This document shows, piece after piece, positions 1-9,923 of a stretch of 64,000 nucleotides of DNA (position 1 is the stretch's first letter; every line of letters begins with the position of its first letter). The DNA comes from Zingiber officinale (Eukaryota; Streptophyta; Magnoliopsida; Zingiberales; Zingiberaceae), in assembly GCF_018446385.1 (NCBI RefSeq), contig NC_056000.1:35377511-35441510 (forward strand), given 5' to 3'. A program made the translations under genes and the position numbers. The notes under the pieces were generated by a model that saw nothing but the letters and a program-made list of their open reading frames with translations, did no database searches and had not been told where the DNA came from.

Positions 1-1722
1 TACCAGCCCCCAGCCCTGCAGACTCAGCCCTGCCTCCCACCTCTGATCAACCTGCAGCTGAGTCATTGCCTGCAGGACCAGTGCCTTCTCTCCCTCCAAC
101 TATGAAGTTGCGCCTCACGCGCAAGGGCAAGAGAGCGGCCCCGATTACCACAACTTCTCCTCCACCTCCTCGCCGTCAACGCGTAGTGATCACTTCCTCC
201 CCTACCAGGTCCTCGGACATGGGCTCGACCCAGGAGACAAGCTTGGCACGGGAGAAGGCCTCTGATCTGGAGGTGGCAGACCCGCCATCGGACCTGACCG
301 CCCCGCTGCCAATCCAGAGTGTATTACCTGCCCCACCTTCGTCCTCTGGCGATCAGCCCCCAGATTCGCTGGCTCGCTCAACTTCTCCTCCTCTCGTGCC
401 TATGAGCTCAGTCGTGCCGACTCTGGAGCTGCCATCCGCAGACCTTGCCTTTGAAGCTTCCTGGAGGCTCCCTTCAGAGACCGACCCGACCCACGTGCCC
501 GCCACCGACCTGTCGCCTATCTTTGGTAGGCTCGACCTCTATGGGGACCTGGCCATCTCCTGGCAATCAGCCAATCGGCAGTTCTGGGAGAGCAATTCCC
601 CTTTGGAGGAGTTCGATCAAATTGCTCGTTCCCTGGTTGCGGTAAGCTCTTTCTCTCCTTCTTCCTGGTATCCGTGTGTTTCTGTAACCTCCTTTCTCTT
701 CTTCCGGCTACTGGCAGACCTGCTCCGTGAGTCTGAGCGCCGTGCAACGAGCGGCCGAGCTTCAGCGCGAGAACGGGGCGCTCAAAGCGCGTCTTCGGGA
801 ACTAGAGCGCTCTGCGGCTTCCTCAGACCTTCCTGAGCCCTCCCTTGGAAGCCTGGACGCTTACCTACGTGCCGCCGGGGAATCTGCGGCCTCCGCTCGG
901 GCCATTTCCCACGCCGCCTTCGATAAACTTCAACATTTGGAGGCGGTTTTGAAAACAAGCGAGTCTTCCTTGCCTTCGGAAGTGGAGCGCCATCAAGTGA
1001 CCGTTTCCGAGCTGAAAACCAAAGAGGCAGAGCTGCTCTCCCAATCAGAGGAGTTGACGAGGCTACGGCGAAGTCAGGAGCTCTTGCAGGTGGGGCTGGC
1101 CGATACCCAGGCCCTGGCTAGCGCTGCCGCTGCTCGGGAGGCCACCCTGCGGACTCAGTGGGAGGATTGCCAGACCCAGCTTCAATCGTTGCAAGCGGAG
1201 CTCTCGCAGGCCCAGGGAGCAGCGTCTCAGGGCCAGAGTGACCTAGCTGTAGCCCGCGCTGAGGCTGCTCAGAACAAGGGTCTCATGGAAGAGTATCAGG
1301 CGGGCGAACTCGGGCGGTTAAGGGTCTACAGACTGGCTTATGTCCACTCTTCCTTTTTCCTCCAGAAGTTGGGGCGCTGGATGGTCTCGATGTTGTGTCA
1401 CGGGGCCGCTGGTGGGGTTAGGCAGGCCTTCGAGCAAGGTTATCTGCGCTCGGCGCCCCCCGCCACCTTTTTGGACACCGCTCGCCTGGTTCGGGAACTG
1501 CCGCAGGAAACTTTCCCTTCCTTCGAAGCGGATGATGGGCTCTTCCTCCTGGATGCTCCTCCTTCGGCGGCCGATCAGACCCCATGGATACATCTGCTCA
1601 GGACCTTCCTGCTGTCGTTCCCGAAATGTCTGCTGCTCGTGCTTCTCCTTCTGCAGAGCTGGCCGACCCAGTGCCCCTCCTGTCGGCCCCTGATGAACCG
1701 GTTTCCCCTTCTCCAAATGTAG
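1..1722 (+). pseudogene. Tat-element antisense accessory gene, copy A (5' part outside window)
   Basis: The reading frame is open from the window edge to 641, continues through a 76-bp intron with GT/AG ends (642-717, phase 0), and runs in a new frame to a TAG at 1,720-1,722. The first exon is a Pro/Ser/Thr-rich basic linker. The second is a long coiled coil (about 730-1,290, heptad-like Leu/Glu/Gln/Ala) followed by a conserved tail with a YLRSAPP-type segment near 1,440. The layout matches the 3' half of copy B (2,445-4,825) and of the antisense gene in the second Tat element (59,085-56,843). It lies antisense to and downstream of pol, as the extra ORF of Tat-lineage gypsy elements does. The last 45 codons look out of frame: another frame from about 1,583 gives a more natural Pro/Ser/Ala-rich end near 1,727, so a 1-bp indel is likely. 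The N-terminal PF04195-type domain would lie left of the window. The protein's function is not known. Confidence 0.6.
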
Positions 1723-2444
1723 TGTAGTCGGAACCGTGTTATGATGTTTAATTTTTTATGTGTTGATGCCGGCTCTTCTCCGATGGTACTTATTCGCGTA
1801 GTCATACTGAACTCGGAATGTCTGTTCTTAATTTCCCTCATATTCGGATAACTGTATTGCGTCCCCTTCGTGTACCTTTAGTTTACTTCTTTAGTAGGTC
1901 GTCCGTTGGCATCGGGCGATCTCTACTGATCGGCTCGTCCTCGATTACTTTCCTTCGCTACGCAGCTCTTCCACGTAGCTCTTCCTCCAATGGTCGCTCT
2001 TATTCTGAGCCCAGCGGGGACTAAAAGTTACCACGCGTGACCGTGAGGCCCGCTGGTTTGACCTATCCACCTTTCTAACGGCCTCCTCCGTACATTTTTG
2101 TCCTACTTGGAGCTATCACCTTGGGAGGCGCTTCGTATCTCGGGCCACTGGCTTCCCTATAATACCCCCTGGTTATATTCTCGAGGCTCATCGCAGAGCG
2201 CTCCTTGTCCATTTACATCCCTGTATCCACCATCCGTTGTTAACGTACGAAAATATCTTTCCTCCACCATACCTATAAGTATCTTCTTCCTCTTGCCTTC
2301 CCTTAGGATTCGCCGCCACCGCAGAGCACCCAAACGTCGCTGCTGCTGACTGGCTTCCTCCGAGACATTGCCGCGATCCTTCTTCTTCTCCAAGCCTCTT
2401 TTTTTCGTTTGTTCTTTCTATCACCTGAGAGAATCTCTTTTGCA
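1723..2444 (+). promoter_or_regulatory. spacer between the two antisense-gene copies, possible promoter of copy B
   Basis: No convincing coding sequence is seen. TATA-like stretches occur at 2,158-2,164 (TATAATA) and 2,274-2,281 (TATAAGTA). The second is followed by a pyrimidine-rich leader up to the ATG at 2,445, which would suit an independent promoter for the antisense gene. This is inference from position only. Confidence 0.25.
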
Positions 2445-4825
2445 ATGACTTCTCCTTCTTGGATCTCCTTGTTGGCGGAGCACTTCCCAGACGCTTCGTC
2501 TTTCGCCGAGTTGGATTGGGATGACCTACGGTACACTTACGAGATCCCTACTAGCTTCCAACCCATCATCCCTACTGGTGTGAACCTGTACTTCGATCCT
2601 CCGCCTGGTTATTGCACTTTCTTTACTGAACAATTTGTATCTGGCCTCCGTTTACCCCCACATCCTTTTTTGTCTGGAGTGTGTCGCTACTTCAAAATCC
2701 CCCTAGGTCAGATAACTCCCAATTCCATAAAGACTTTATGTGGCTTCGTCATACTCTGCGAAGTTTGTGAGATTTCTTGGTCGGCCCCCCTTTTTCACTG
2801 CTTCTTTGCTCTTGCTCGGCACGCCGACGGTCTCTTTTACTTCCAAGCCCGCAGTCACACTGCTTTCTTCTCTCCTCTCCATCCTCCCAGTGCTAACTGG
2901 AGGAAAAAGTTCTTTTTTCTCCGATTTCCAGAGGAGACAGACTGGCCCATGTATTGGCAACCTGAGCTGCCTCTAACTCCGGCGCTGGACGAATTCCACA
3001 TGGACCTCCATTATGCTACGGCTGCCACTCGAATGGAGGACTGGCGCTTGAATTTGACGAGGTTACTATCTGAAGACCTACTTTCTTTCTTCAGGCTGAG
3101 CCACTCTACCTCTGACACACCGCGCTCCTTAGGTAAGTTCGTGTTGAGTGCCTCCTTTCCGATCACTTTCCCTGTGAGAATGACTTCTCGTGTTGGCGCT
3201 TTCAGCTGAGGCTCTGCATCGTCCGTCGGAGGTTCTGCCTCTACCCCTCGATGATCTGGAAATAATGCGGCGCGGTCGGGCAATCTTGGATAGGAGGCTA
3301 CTCCCTCATCTTGGATCCGCCTCATTCGGGGCGGCGACTCAGCCTGCCCCCAGCCCTGACTCACACGCCGCTTCTCCTTCGCCTGGCGCCTCGAGCCGAG
3401 CTCGGGGTCGTGATCTAGCCGCTCGCTCGGCCAGACATGTCTTCCGAGGAGCCCCCGGGCTTCCAGACGTGGTCGCGCAACTCTTCATCGCGCAGGTCTA
3501 AGCTCATCCGGCCGGGGCGCCATGGACAGGGGTGCGGCAGCCTCTTCACAGGGTCAGCCTCACTCTGATGACTCTGATTCTGATAACCAGCCCCTGCTTC
3601 ACAGGAGGCGCCGAAGACCAGGTCTGACTTTATTAACGCTTGATTCTGTTCCTTATACTACCACCTTGCCCCTTGCTGCCGTCGTGATTGGCTCTGACAT
3701 CGCTTCCCTCTTTATTTTTGTTTTCTTTATCTGGCAGCCTCTCCCAACCCCTACAGGGGACAACCAGCTGCGTTTCGCTCTATCCCTACAACTGCAGAGG
3801 AAAACAGCCCAGGCGATCATCAAAACCCCACGCCAACTGAGCCCATTGCCGAGCCACCTCCCGCTCCTCCTGGTGCTGACGCCGGCCCTTCTCAACCTTC
3901 CTCCTCCACCCGCCATCGTTACAGGACCACCATCCCCTCTGAAGCTGCTCTAGCTCGGCGGTCCGACGCCCCTACGAGCCTCCTAATGATGAAAGGCTGC
4001 CTCGGCAGTTTGTGGGCAGAGAGCATGGATCAAATGGGTAACGCGCCGCCGTTAGTCCAGATGGATAGGTTCTCGAAGTCCTGGGCCAAAGTACGTACTC
4101 CTCACCTTACCCTTGCTATTGTATTGCTTCAACTGAAGGTTATATCTTCCGCCCAGACTCACGCAGAATCTTTGGTGCTGAACCAATCCTTCCACACCCT
4201 CCATCATGAAAGCAAAGAACTCCGAGAGAGAGTCTTCGAATTAGAGCTGCAACTGAATGACCCTGCCCAAGCCAGTTATGCTTTGCGGGCGGAGATTCAA
4301 GCCCTAACCAATCAGACCGACCGTCAGAAACGGTCCCTGATACAGGTGAAAGATGAGCTCCGAGCTATGAGGGAGAAGAGAGCTGCATCTGAGGCAGGGT
4401 ATCAGCAACAGCTAGCCCATCAGGCTCAGGAAATACAGCCCAAGGATACTCTTCTGCAGGAGAAGAACAATCAACTAGAGGTTCAGGCGGCACAATTGGA
4501 GACTCAAGGGGCTGAGCTGGAGGCCCTGAGGGCATAACTATCCCAGTCTCGGGTGGCTTTGATGGGGGTATCCGCTGCTCTGGCGATCTATCAAGAAGGA
4601 GAGGCTGATCGTTGCATGCGAAGTCGAAGGTCCTATCTGAGCTCTCCTGAATTTTTATCCCAGGCTGGGGCACGCTTTGCTGCGTCCGTGCCATTCACGG
4701 CGGCTGGAGTTATCAGGCAACTGCATGCACAGGACTTCCTGAGGTCCGTCCCCTCTGTAGACTTTTTGAATCACGCTCAAATCATTCAAGGCTTTCCGGA
4801 TGAGATTTTTGCTCCTTTCAAATGA
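2445..4825 (+). pseudogene. Tat-element antisense accessory gene, copy B (PF04195-like domain plus coiled coil)
   Basis: Four exons can be read: 2,445-3,132, 3,206-3,621, 3,738-4,090 and 4,157-4,825. The introns are 73, 116 and 66 bp with GT/AG ends (phases 1, 1, 0). Exon 1 encodes the 'putative gypsy-type transposon' domain (Transposase_28, PF04195), recognisable from its F-EQF-SGLR-P-HPF and P-N-IK-LCGF core, with close counterparts in the 58.4-59.1 kb gene. Later exons give an acidic/Arg-rich linker (DDSDSDNQPLL near 3,560) and a coiled coil (about 4,160-4,535). Damage: at least one frameshift in exon 2 between about 3,437 and 3,530, and an in-frame TAA at 4,535-4,537, after which the frame continues to 4,825. 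The gene converges on the minus-strand pol end about 125 bp further right. I started at the ATG at 2,445 rather than an upstream non-ATG codon. Its role in the element is unknown. Confidence 0.65.
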
Positions 4826-4949
4826 TCTGTACTAGCCACTTAAACTGAGAAATTGTTACATGTACACATGTCTTTTCGAATGTTTACTTGACTATCCTAC
4901 TGTCTCCATGCCCCTTGCCTGACCTGGCCTACGTCAACAGAGTCAGCCC

Positions 4950-7900
4950 CCTCAAACTCGATAAGCCTGTAAGTAGTTAGCACTCCAAGGTCGATCCAAC
5001 GTCCTTCCTTGAGCGTCCTGCAAATAATAGGCCCCTGAGGCCAATTTTTTGATAACTTTGTATGGTCCGTCCCATCGAGGAGTCAACTTCGTCACTTCCC
5101 CTAAGGGCTTCATCTACTTCCAGACGAGGTCTCCCTCTCCGAAGAATCGGGGGATCACCCTTCTATTATAGTTTTGCCTCATTCTTTGTCTATAGGCCTC
5201 CAACCTGGCAGCTGTTTATTCGCGAATTTCGCTGATGAAATCTAGCTCAGCCAGTCGTCGCTCTGCGTTCCCTTCATCATACATCATTCTTCTCACGGAC
5301 GGTATCCCGACCTCCAGAGGTACCACTGCTTCATTACCATATACTATATGGAAATGTGTCAGACCTGTACTTTCTCGGGGTGTCGTACGATAGGCCCACA
5401 AAATGCTCGTCCACCCAACCGCCTCCCGTGTGATCCACTTGACTTTGAGCCCCGCACTATTTCTCGATTGACTACTTGGTCCGACCATTGCTTTGAGGAT
5501 CCACCAAGGAAGTGAGTTATGCCGAACCCCTTGCACCAATTTTGTATTTTGCGTCCTTGAAATTATCTGCCATTGTCCGACACCACTTGTGAGGCAAACC
5601 GAATCTGCAAAGATATTTTTCATAAGGCGGATCACCGCATCTTGATGATTTTGGCGAGCCTCGCTTCCACCCACTTGGAGAAGTAATCTCGCTACCGGCA
5701 AGCGTCTTTGCCACAGCCATGGGAAAGGTCCTCGATGTCCATACCTTGGTGAAAGGGCAAGACACTATGGAAGTTCTCGGCGGCTCTGTGGGTCGGTCGT
5801 CGGGTTACGGTACCTTTGGCATGACAAACAAGTACTCACCGACACGTGCGTCCCTCGCAGGTAGGCGGAAATACCGGCCGAGCACTTTCCGGGCGGTTCT
5901 TCCACTGCGTGGTTGCCGGCATCCCAAATGTATCTCCGCAGGCTGATGCTTCTTCCATATTCAAGCACTTGAGCAGAGGTCTGGAGAAAGACCTTTTGTA
6001 TAGTTGATCTCCAATCATGACATAAGAATGGGTCTGTCTCCTGAGCATGCGCGCCTCTTCTAGGTTGTCGGGTACAATTCCCTGCTGGAGGAAACTCATT
6101 ATGGGCGCCCTCCAATCAATAACTCCTTCCCGGTTGTTTTCGAGATCAATCTGAGCTATAAGGAAGGTCTGCGCTATAAATCTGTCAAGTATCCAAGCAG
6201 TCAAGGAGCTGGCCATTCTAGCTAATTCATCTGCCCTTTCATTTTCCGACCTGGGAATCTTGGTGACTGTGACTTCTTTAAAATCTTTCCTCATCTTCTC
6301 ATAGGCTTCCTTGTAAACTTGCATCTTTTCGTTGTTTGCTTCAAAATGTCCGGTCACCTGCTGCGTTACTAGCTGCGAATCCGAGTATATTACGACTCTG
6401 CTTGCCCCCACGTGCCGAGCTGCTTGCAAACCTGCTAATAGGGCTTCATACTCTGCGTCATTGTTGGTAGCTCTGAAATTTAGCCGTACAGCTAGCTGCA
6501 TAATGTCGGCGATATATGAAGTACACGAAACCAACAACATCAAGTAGAATAGATGGAGCAAGCAATTTGTTCATGGTGGACTATAAACCATGACAGCTCC
6601 TATCTACATCTTGTATATCATATTCCCGTGTGAGGGCTATTAGCCGACCGCTACCTCCACCTTGGTGAGCTCGACCCATTGTCTTGTTTGTCGGGGCGGT
6701 GATGGGATCGCCAAGAAATACGGTCGGGCGGAGCCATTAGAACAAGTTAAGTAAACCAACTTTTCGGGGCCGTGTCCGAGACTCGGCCCTTCAATAGATG
6801 CTGAAAAAATACATTGGTCGTTGTACCTGTCCTATTCTTTAACCGGCCCCACGGCCTCGGTGGTGACAAGTAGACCCAAAGGGGTTCTCCCACGAGGCTT
6901 AAACAACGATGGCAAAGACTCCGGTATTGCTTTAGCTCCTCAAAGGCTGTGTGCATTCTTCCACTGAAACTTGGCCGCTTTCCTAAGCACTTTGAAGAAG
7001 GCGCGGCTCGATCCGAGATCCGAGATGAATCGAGGCAATGTTATCCTGCCGACACATGTTTCCTTGATTCGAGGATGCATGTTCCATGATGCTTGAACCT
7101 TCTCAGGATTGACTTCTATCCCTCGCTCAGTCACCAGGTAGCCCAGAAATTTCCCTCCTTTGGCCCCGAACAGACATTTCAGGGGATTCATCTTTACCCC
7201 ATATTGCCTCAGAGTCCCACAGGTTTCTTCTACATCTTTTATTAGACTGGACGCCAGGGGGACTTGATCAGGATGTCATCAACATAGACCTCTACGTTCC
7301 ACCCGATCTGACCCCGAAAGACTTTGTCCATCATCCTTTGGTAGGTAGCCCCAGCGTTCCTGAGTCCAAATTGCATGACCGTATAGCAAAAAGTATCGTC
7401 GGCTGTTATGAAGCTGACTTTCTCCTGATCCTCTCTAGCCAAGGGTATCTGATGATATCCTTGATAAGCGTCCATCATGCATATCCTCTCACAGCCCGCA
7501 GTTGAATCCACCACCTGATCGATCCGCGGGAGAGGATAACAGTCTTTGGGGGTAGCCCTGTTGAGGTCGCGAAAGTCTATGCACACCCTCCACTTGTTGT
7601 TAGGCTTCTTCACCAATACAACGTTAGAAAGCCAGGACGGGAATTGCACCTCTCGAACATGTCCGGCCTTCCTGAGCTGATCCACTTCAGCTCGGATAAT
7701 CTTATTCTGGTCGGCAGAGAAGTTTCTCTTCTTCTGCTTGACTGGCTTGGCCTCGGGTATAATATGCAGTTTGTGCTCAGCAACTTCAGGTTTGACCCCG
7801 GGCAGCTCTTCCGGTGACCAAGCAAAAACATCCCTATTGTGGATCAGACACTGTATCAGCTCTGATTTAAGCTCCGGCGGCAAGTCGCTGGCGATGCGAG

Positions 7901-8168
7901 TGACGCTCTCTGCTCTGTCGGGGTGCAATTGGACCTCCTCCCAGGGGATCGGTTCTTCGGCAATGGGTAGAGGCTCCTCTTGGATAGCATGTACCCCACC
8001 ATCCTGAGTCCTCCGGCTCTTACGCGCCTCCACCCGGACCATATCAATGTAGCAGCTGCGAGCCACCTTTTGCTCTCCCTTGACTTCCCCGACCCGCTCG
8101 CCAACCGGGAATTTAATCTTCTGGTGGAAAGTTAAGACAGCAGCCCGGAACTCATGCAGAGCTGGCAG
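4950..8168 (-). pseudogene. Ty3/gypsy (Tat lineage) pol remnant: RT, RNase H, integrase
   Basis: Reads from right to left. The end of the protease and the RT linker lie at about 8,168-8,066. Reverse transcriptase covers about 7,900-7,240, with the FRDLN and YVDD motifs intact (YVDD near 7,275-7,286). A shifted RT thumb/connection part follows at 7,191-6,940. RNase H lies at about 6,500-6,200 (RATNNDAEYEAL, then a YSDSQL motif). Integrase pieces follow from 6,115 to 5,216, with TTPRESTG and VPLEVGIPS segments, and the chromodomain-free C-terminal end (SGAYYLQD type) lies at about 5,160-4,950. Several frameshifts and stops make it non-functional. Gag and most of the protease are absent: homology stops at about 8,168, where plastid-derived DNA begins. 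The order and wording of domains match the pol of the second Tat element at 52,210-55,982. Confidence 0.85.
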
Positions 8169-8339
8169 GTGCGCGCGTACCCGCGTACGAGGTTGGGACC
8201 CATTTCATTCCCCAGAAGAAAACAGAGAGACTCAAAAATGAAAAGTTGTGAAAGGAAAAAGTGACGAGAGTGCGTGCGTACCCGCGTACGAGGAATCTCC
8301 CCCTTTTTATGCCCCCGCCTTGCTTCCAGAACAAGAAAA
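8169..8339. other. unassigned junction DNA with a duplicated 18-bp motif
   Basis: Sits between the truncated pol and the recognisable plastid sequence. The motif GCGTACCCGCGTACGAGG occurs twice, about 103 bp apart (near 8,176 and 8,279). It may belong to the same organellar insert, but I cannot identify it. Confidence 0.3.
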
Positions 8340-8661
8340 TTGCATCGTGATTTGAATATCGATGAAATAATACATCAATGAGAGAGATTAGTTCAATTTC
8401 AATAAGTTCAATAAATTCTTTTTTTTATAGGTAAGGAAACGAGAACACATCTCATGTTTTTTGAAAAATTGAAGAAAAACCTATTAAGTTAAAGAAAAAA
8501 GAAATAGAACAAGAATCGACACATTGATTCTTTTTTCTCCGTTTCATTTTGATTTTGAACCGTATGCATCCAAAGGTGCGTGTACGGCTCCTAAAGGATA
8601 GGATTTTGTCCTAATCAACCGACTTTATCGAGAAAGATTACTTTTTTTAGGACAAGAGGTC
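8340..8661 (+). pseudogene. clpP: nuclear plastid DNA insert: clpP intron 1 end and start of exon 2
   Basis: Positions 8,557-8,591 have the form of group II intron domain V (GAACCGTATG ... TGTACGGCTCC). Shortly after, 8,623-8,661 reads LYRERLLFLGQEV, the beginning of exon 2 of plastid clpP, the ATP-dependent Clp protease proteolytic subunit. Identity stops there, before the active-site region, so this is a fragment and not a gene. The left boundary is uncertain: I place it where the AT-rich intron-like sequence starts. The insert lies exactly where the gypsy element has lost gag, protease and its LTR end. Grass plastid clpP lacks introns, so the donor was not a grass-type plastome. Confidence 0.75.
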
Positions 8662-8708
8662 AAGGAGGAGATTTGCCATCCTGTCAGAAAACATTAGACG
8701 CTAGGCTT

Positions 8709-8885
8709 TGTCGTTGTCGTGTAGTCCTGGACACCTGTCGTGCTGCTATTGGTTGTGAAAGCATCTTCTTGTTTAGGAACCTCCGCCTTTACACATGGGT
8801 TTTGTCTTGTAGTGAAGGACACATGTCAGGCCGCTATTGGTCATGAGAGCATCTTCTCCTTTAGAAACCTCCGCCTTCGCACATC
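8709..8885. repeat. 88-bp direct duplication inside the LTR remnant
   Basis: Two diverged copies with the shared phrases GCTATTGGT, AGCATCTTCT and AACCTCCGCC. The CTATTGG word recurs at 8,746 and 8,834, a spacing of 88 bp. Confidence 0.7.
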
Positions 8886-9099
8886 TCACTGGTATGTAAT
8901 GATTACCCTTGATGGACAATTGTGATGCTTCAACTCCTGCCCAACTCGGCTCATCCTATTTATCGCTGTCGGCATCTACCTTACACCCCTCGACCAGATC
9001 TCGCCTCTAAGCGTTACTCGTTAATCGGGCCATCCCTGAACAGCCCTGCCGATCACGGTCTGTATTCTGCACCCTGTATTTGCTGGCCTTCGACTGTAA

Positions 9100-9715
9100 G
9101 CCCGTAGGTTGGGCTGTCTTTACACAGCCCTGACACTTCCGACGTATGAGTTGTGACTTGCACTTCCGGCTCCTTGAGTCGCATACCTGTAGACCGAGCC
9201 ATCTCTACACAGCTCTGCCGCTTCCGACCTATGATTCGCGACTTGCACCTCTGGGCCTCTGAATCGCAGACCGAGCTGACTCCGAACAGCTCTGCTACTT
9301 CCGACTTATGATTCGCGACTTGCACCTCTGGGCTTATGAATCGCAGGCACGGCGGCGGCGGCTTCCCTTCTTGGAGCTTATGATTCGCGACTTGCAGCAG
9401 GGCCTCCGATCGCCGCCACATGGGCGCCGGGCGACTCGAGCAGCTCCGGATTCGTGCTTGCATTCCTCACCTCTAGGCCTCTGAATCGCAGACCTGCAGA
9501 CCGAGCTGACTCCGAACGGCTCTGCTACTTCCGACTTATGATTTGCGACTTGCACCTCTGGGCCTCTGAATCGCAGACCTGCAGACCGAGCTGACTCCGA
9601 ACGGCTCTGCTACTTCCGACTTATGATTCGCGACTTGCACCTCTGGGCCTCTGAATCGCAGACCTGCAGACCGAGCTGACTTCGAACTGCTCTGCTACTT
9701 CCGACTTGTGCTCAG
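9100..9715. repeat. 85-bp tandem repeat array in the LTR remnant
   Basis: The unit contains CTGAATCGCAGACC, GAGCTGACTCCGAAC and TTCCGACTTATGATTCGCGA. The word CTGAATCGCA recurs at 9,481, 9,566 and 9,651 (exact 85-bp steps). More diverged or interrupted copies extend left to about 9,100. GC-rich relative to its right flank. Confidence 0.8.
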
Positions 9716-9923
9716 TGCTCCGTCTGTCGTCTTCCTTTGTCTTTCAACTACTTTGCCCCCTTGATCGATAAGTCTGCCTGACCCCTGCCTACCCCCTGTG
9801 CTTGCCTTTGACTGCCTAGTCAGCTTGACTATTGACTGCCACGTTTTCTTGACTTTTGACCGTCATATGACCTTGACCCTTCTCACCCTTTCCTCTTAGG
9901 CCCCTCCGTTACCAACCGTATCA

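Larger units (their letters stand above)
8662..9923 (-). mobile_element. LTR remnant of the left Tat element (outer part)
   Basis: Read on the minus strand it begins TGATACGG at 9,923, resembling the start of the solo LTR at 21,893 (TGATACGACG). It shows the same early phrases (GTCAAGGTCA, GACGGTCAAA) and a body made of tandem repeats. The TATA/R/U5 end expected near 8,662 is missing, removed together with gag. No TSD could be assigned because the other end of the element lies outside the window. Confidence 0.55.

Noticed and set aside
5216-8150. Integrated pararetrovirus as source of the minus-strand RT
   Set aside because: Integrase, the RT-RNase H-integrase order and the LTR remnant identify a Ty3/gypsy element; no movement or coat protein is seen.
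8340-8661. A whole plastid gene or larger plastid segment
   Set aside because: Recognisable plastid identity stops after 13 codons of clpP exon 2 and a few hundred bases of intron.
9100-9715. Regularly spaced repeats resembling a CRISPR array
   Set aside because: Units are contiguous 85-bp tandem repeats without unique spacers, inside an LTR of a plant genome.
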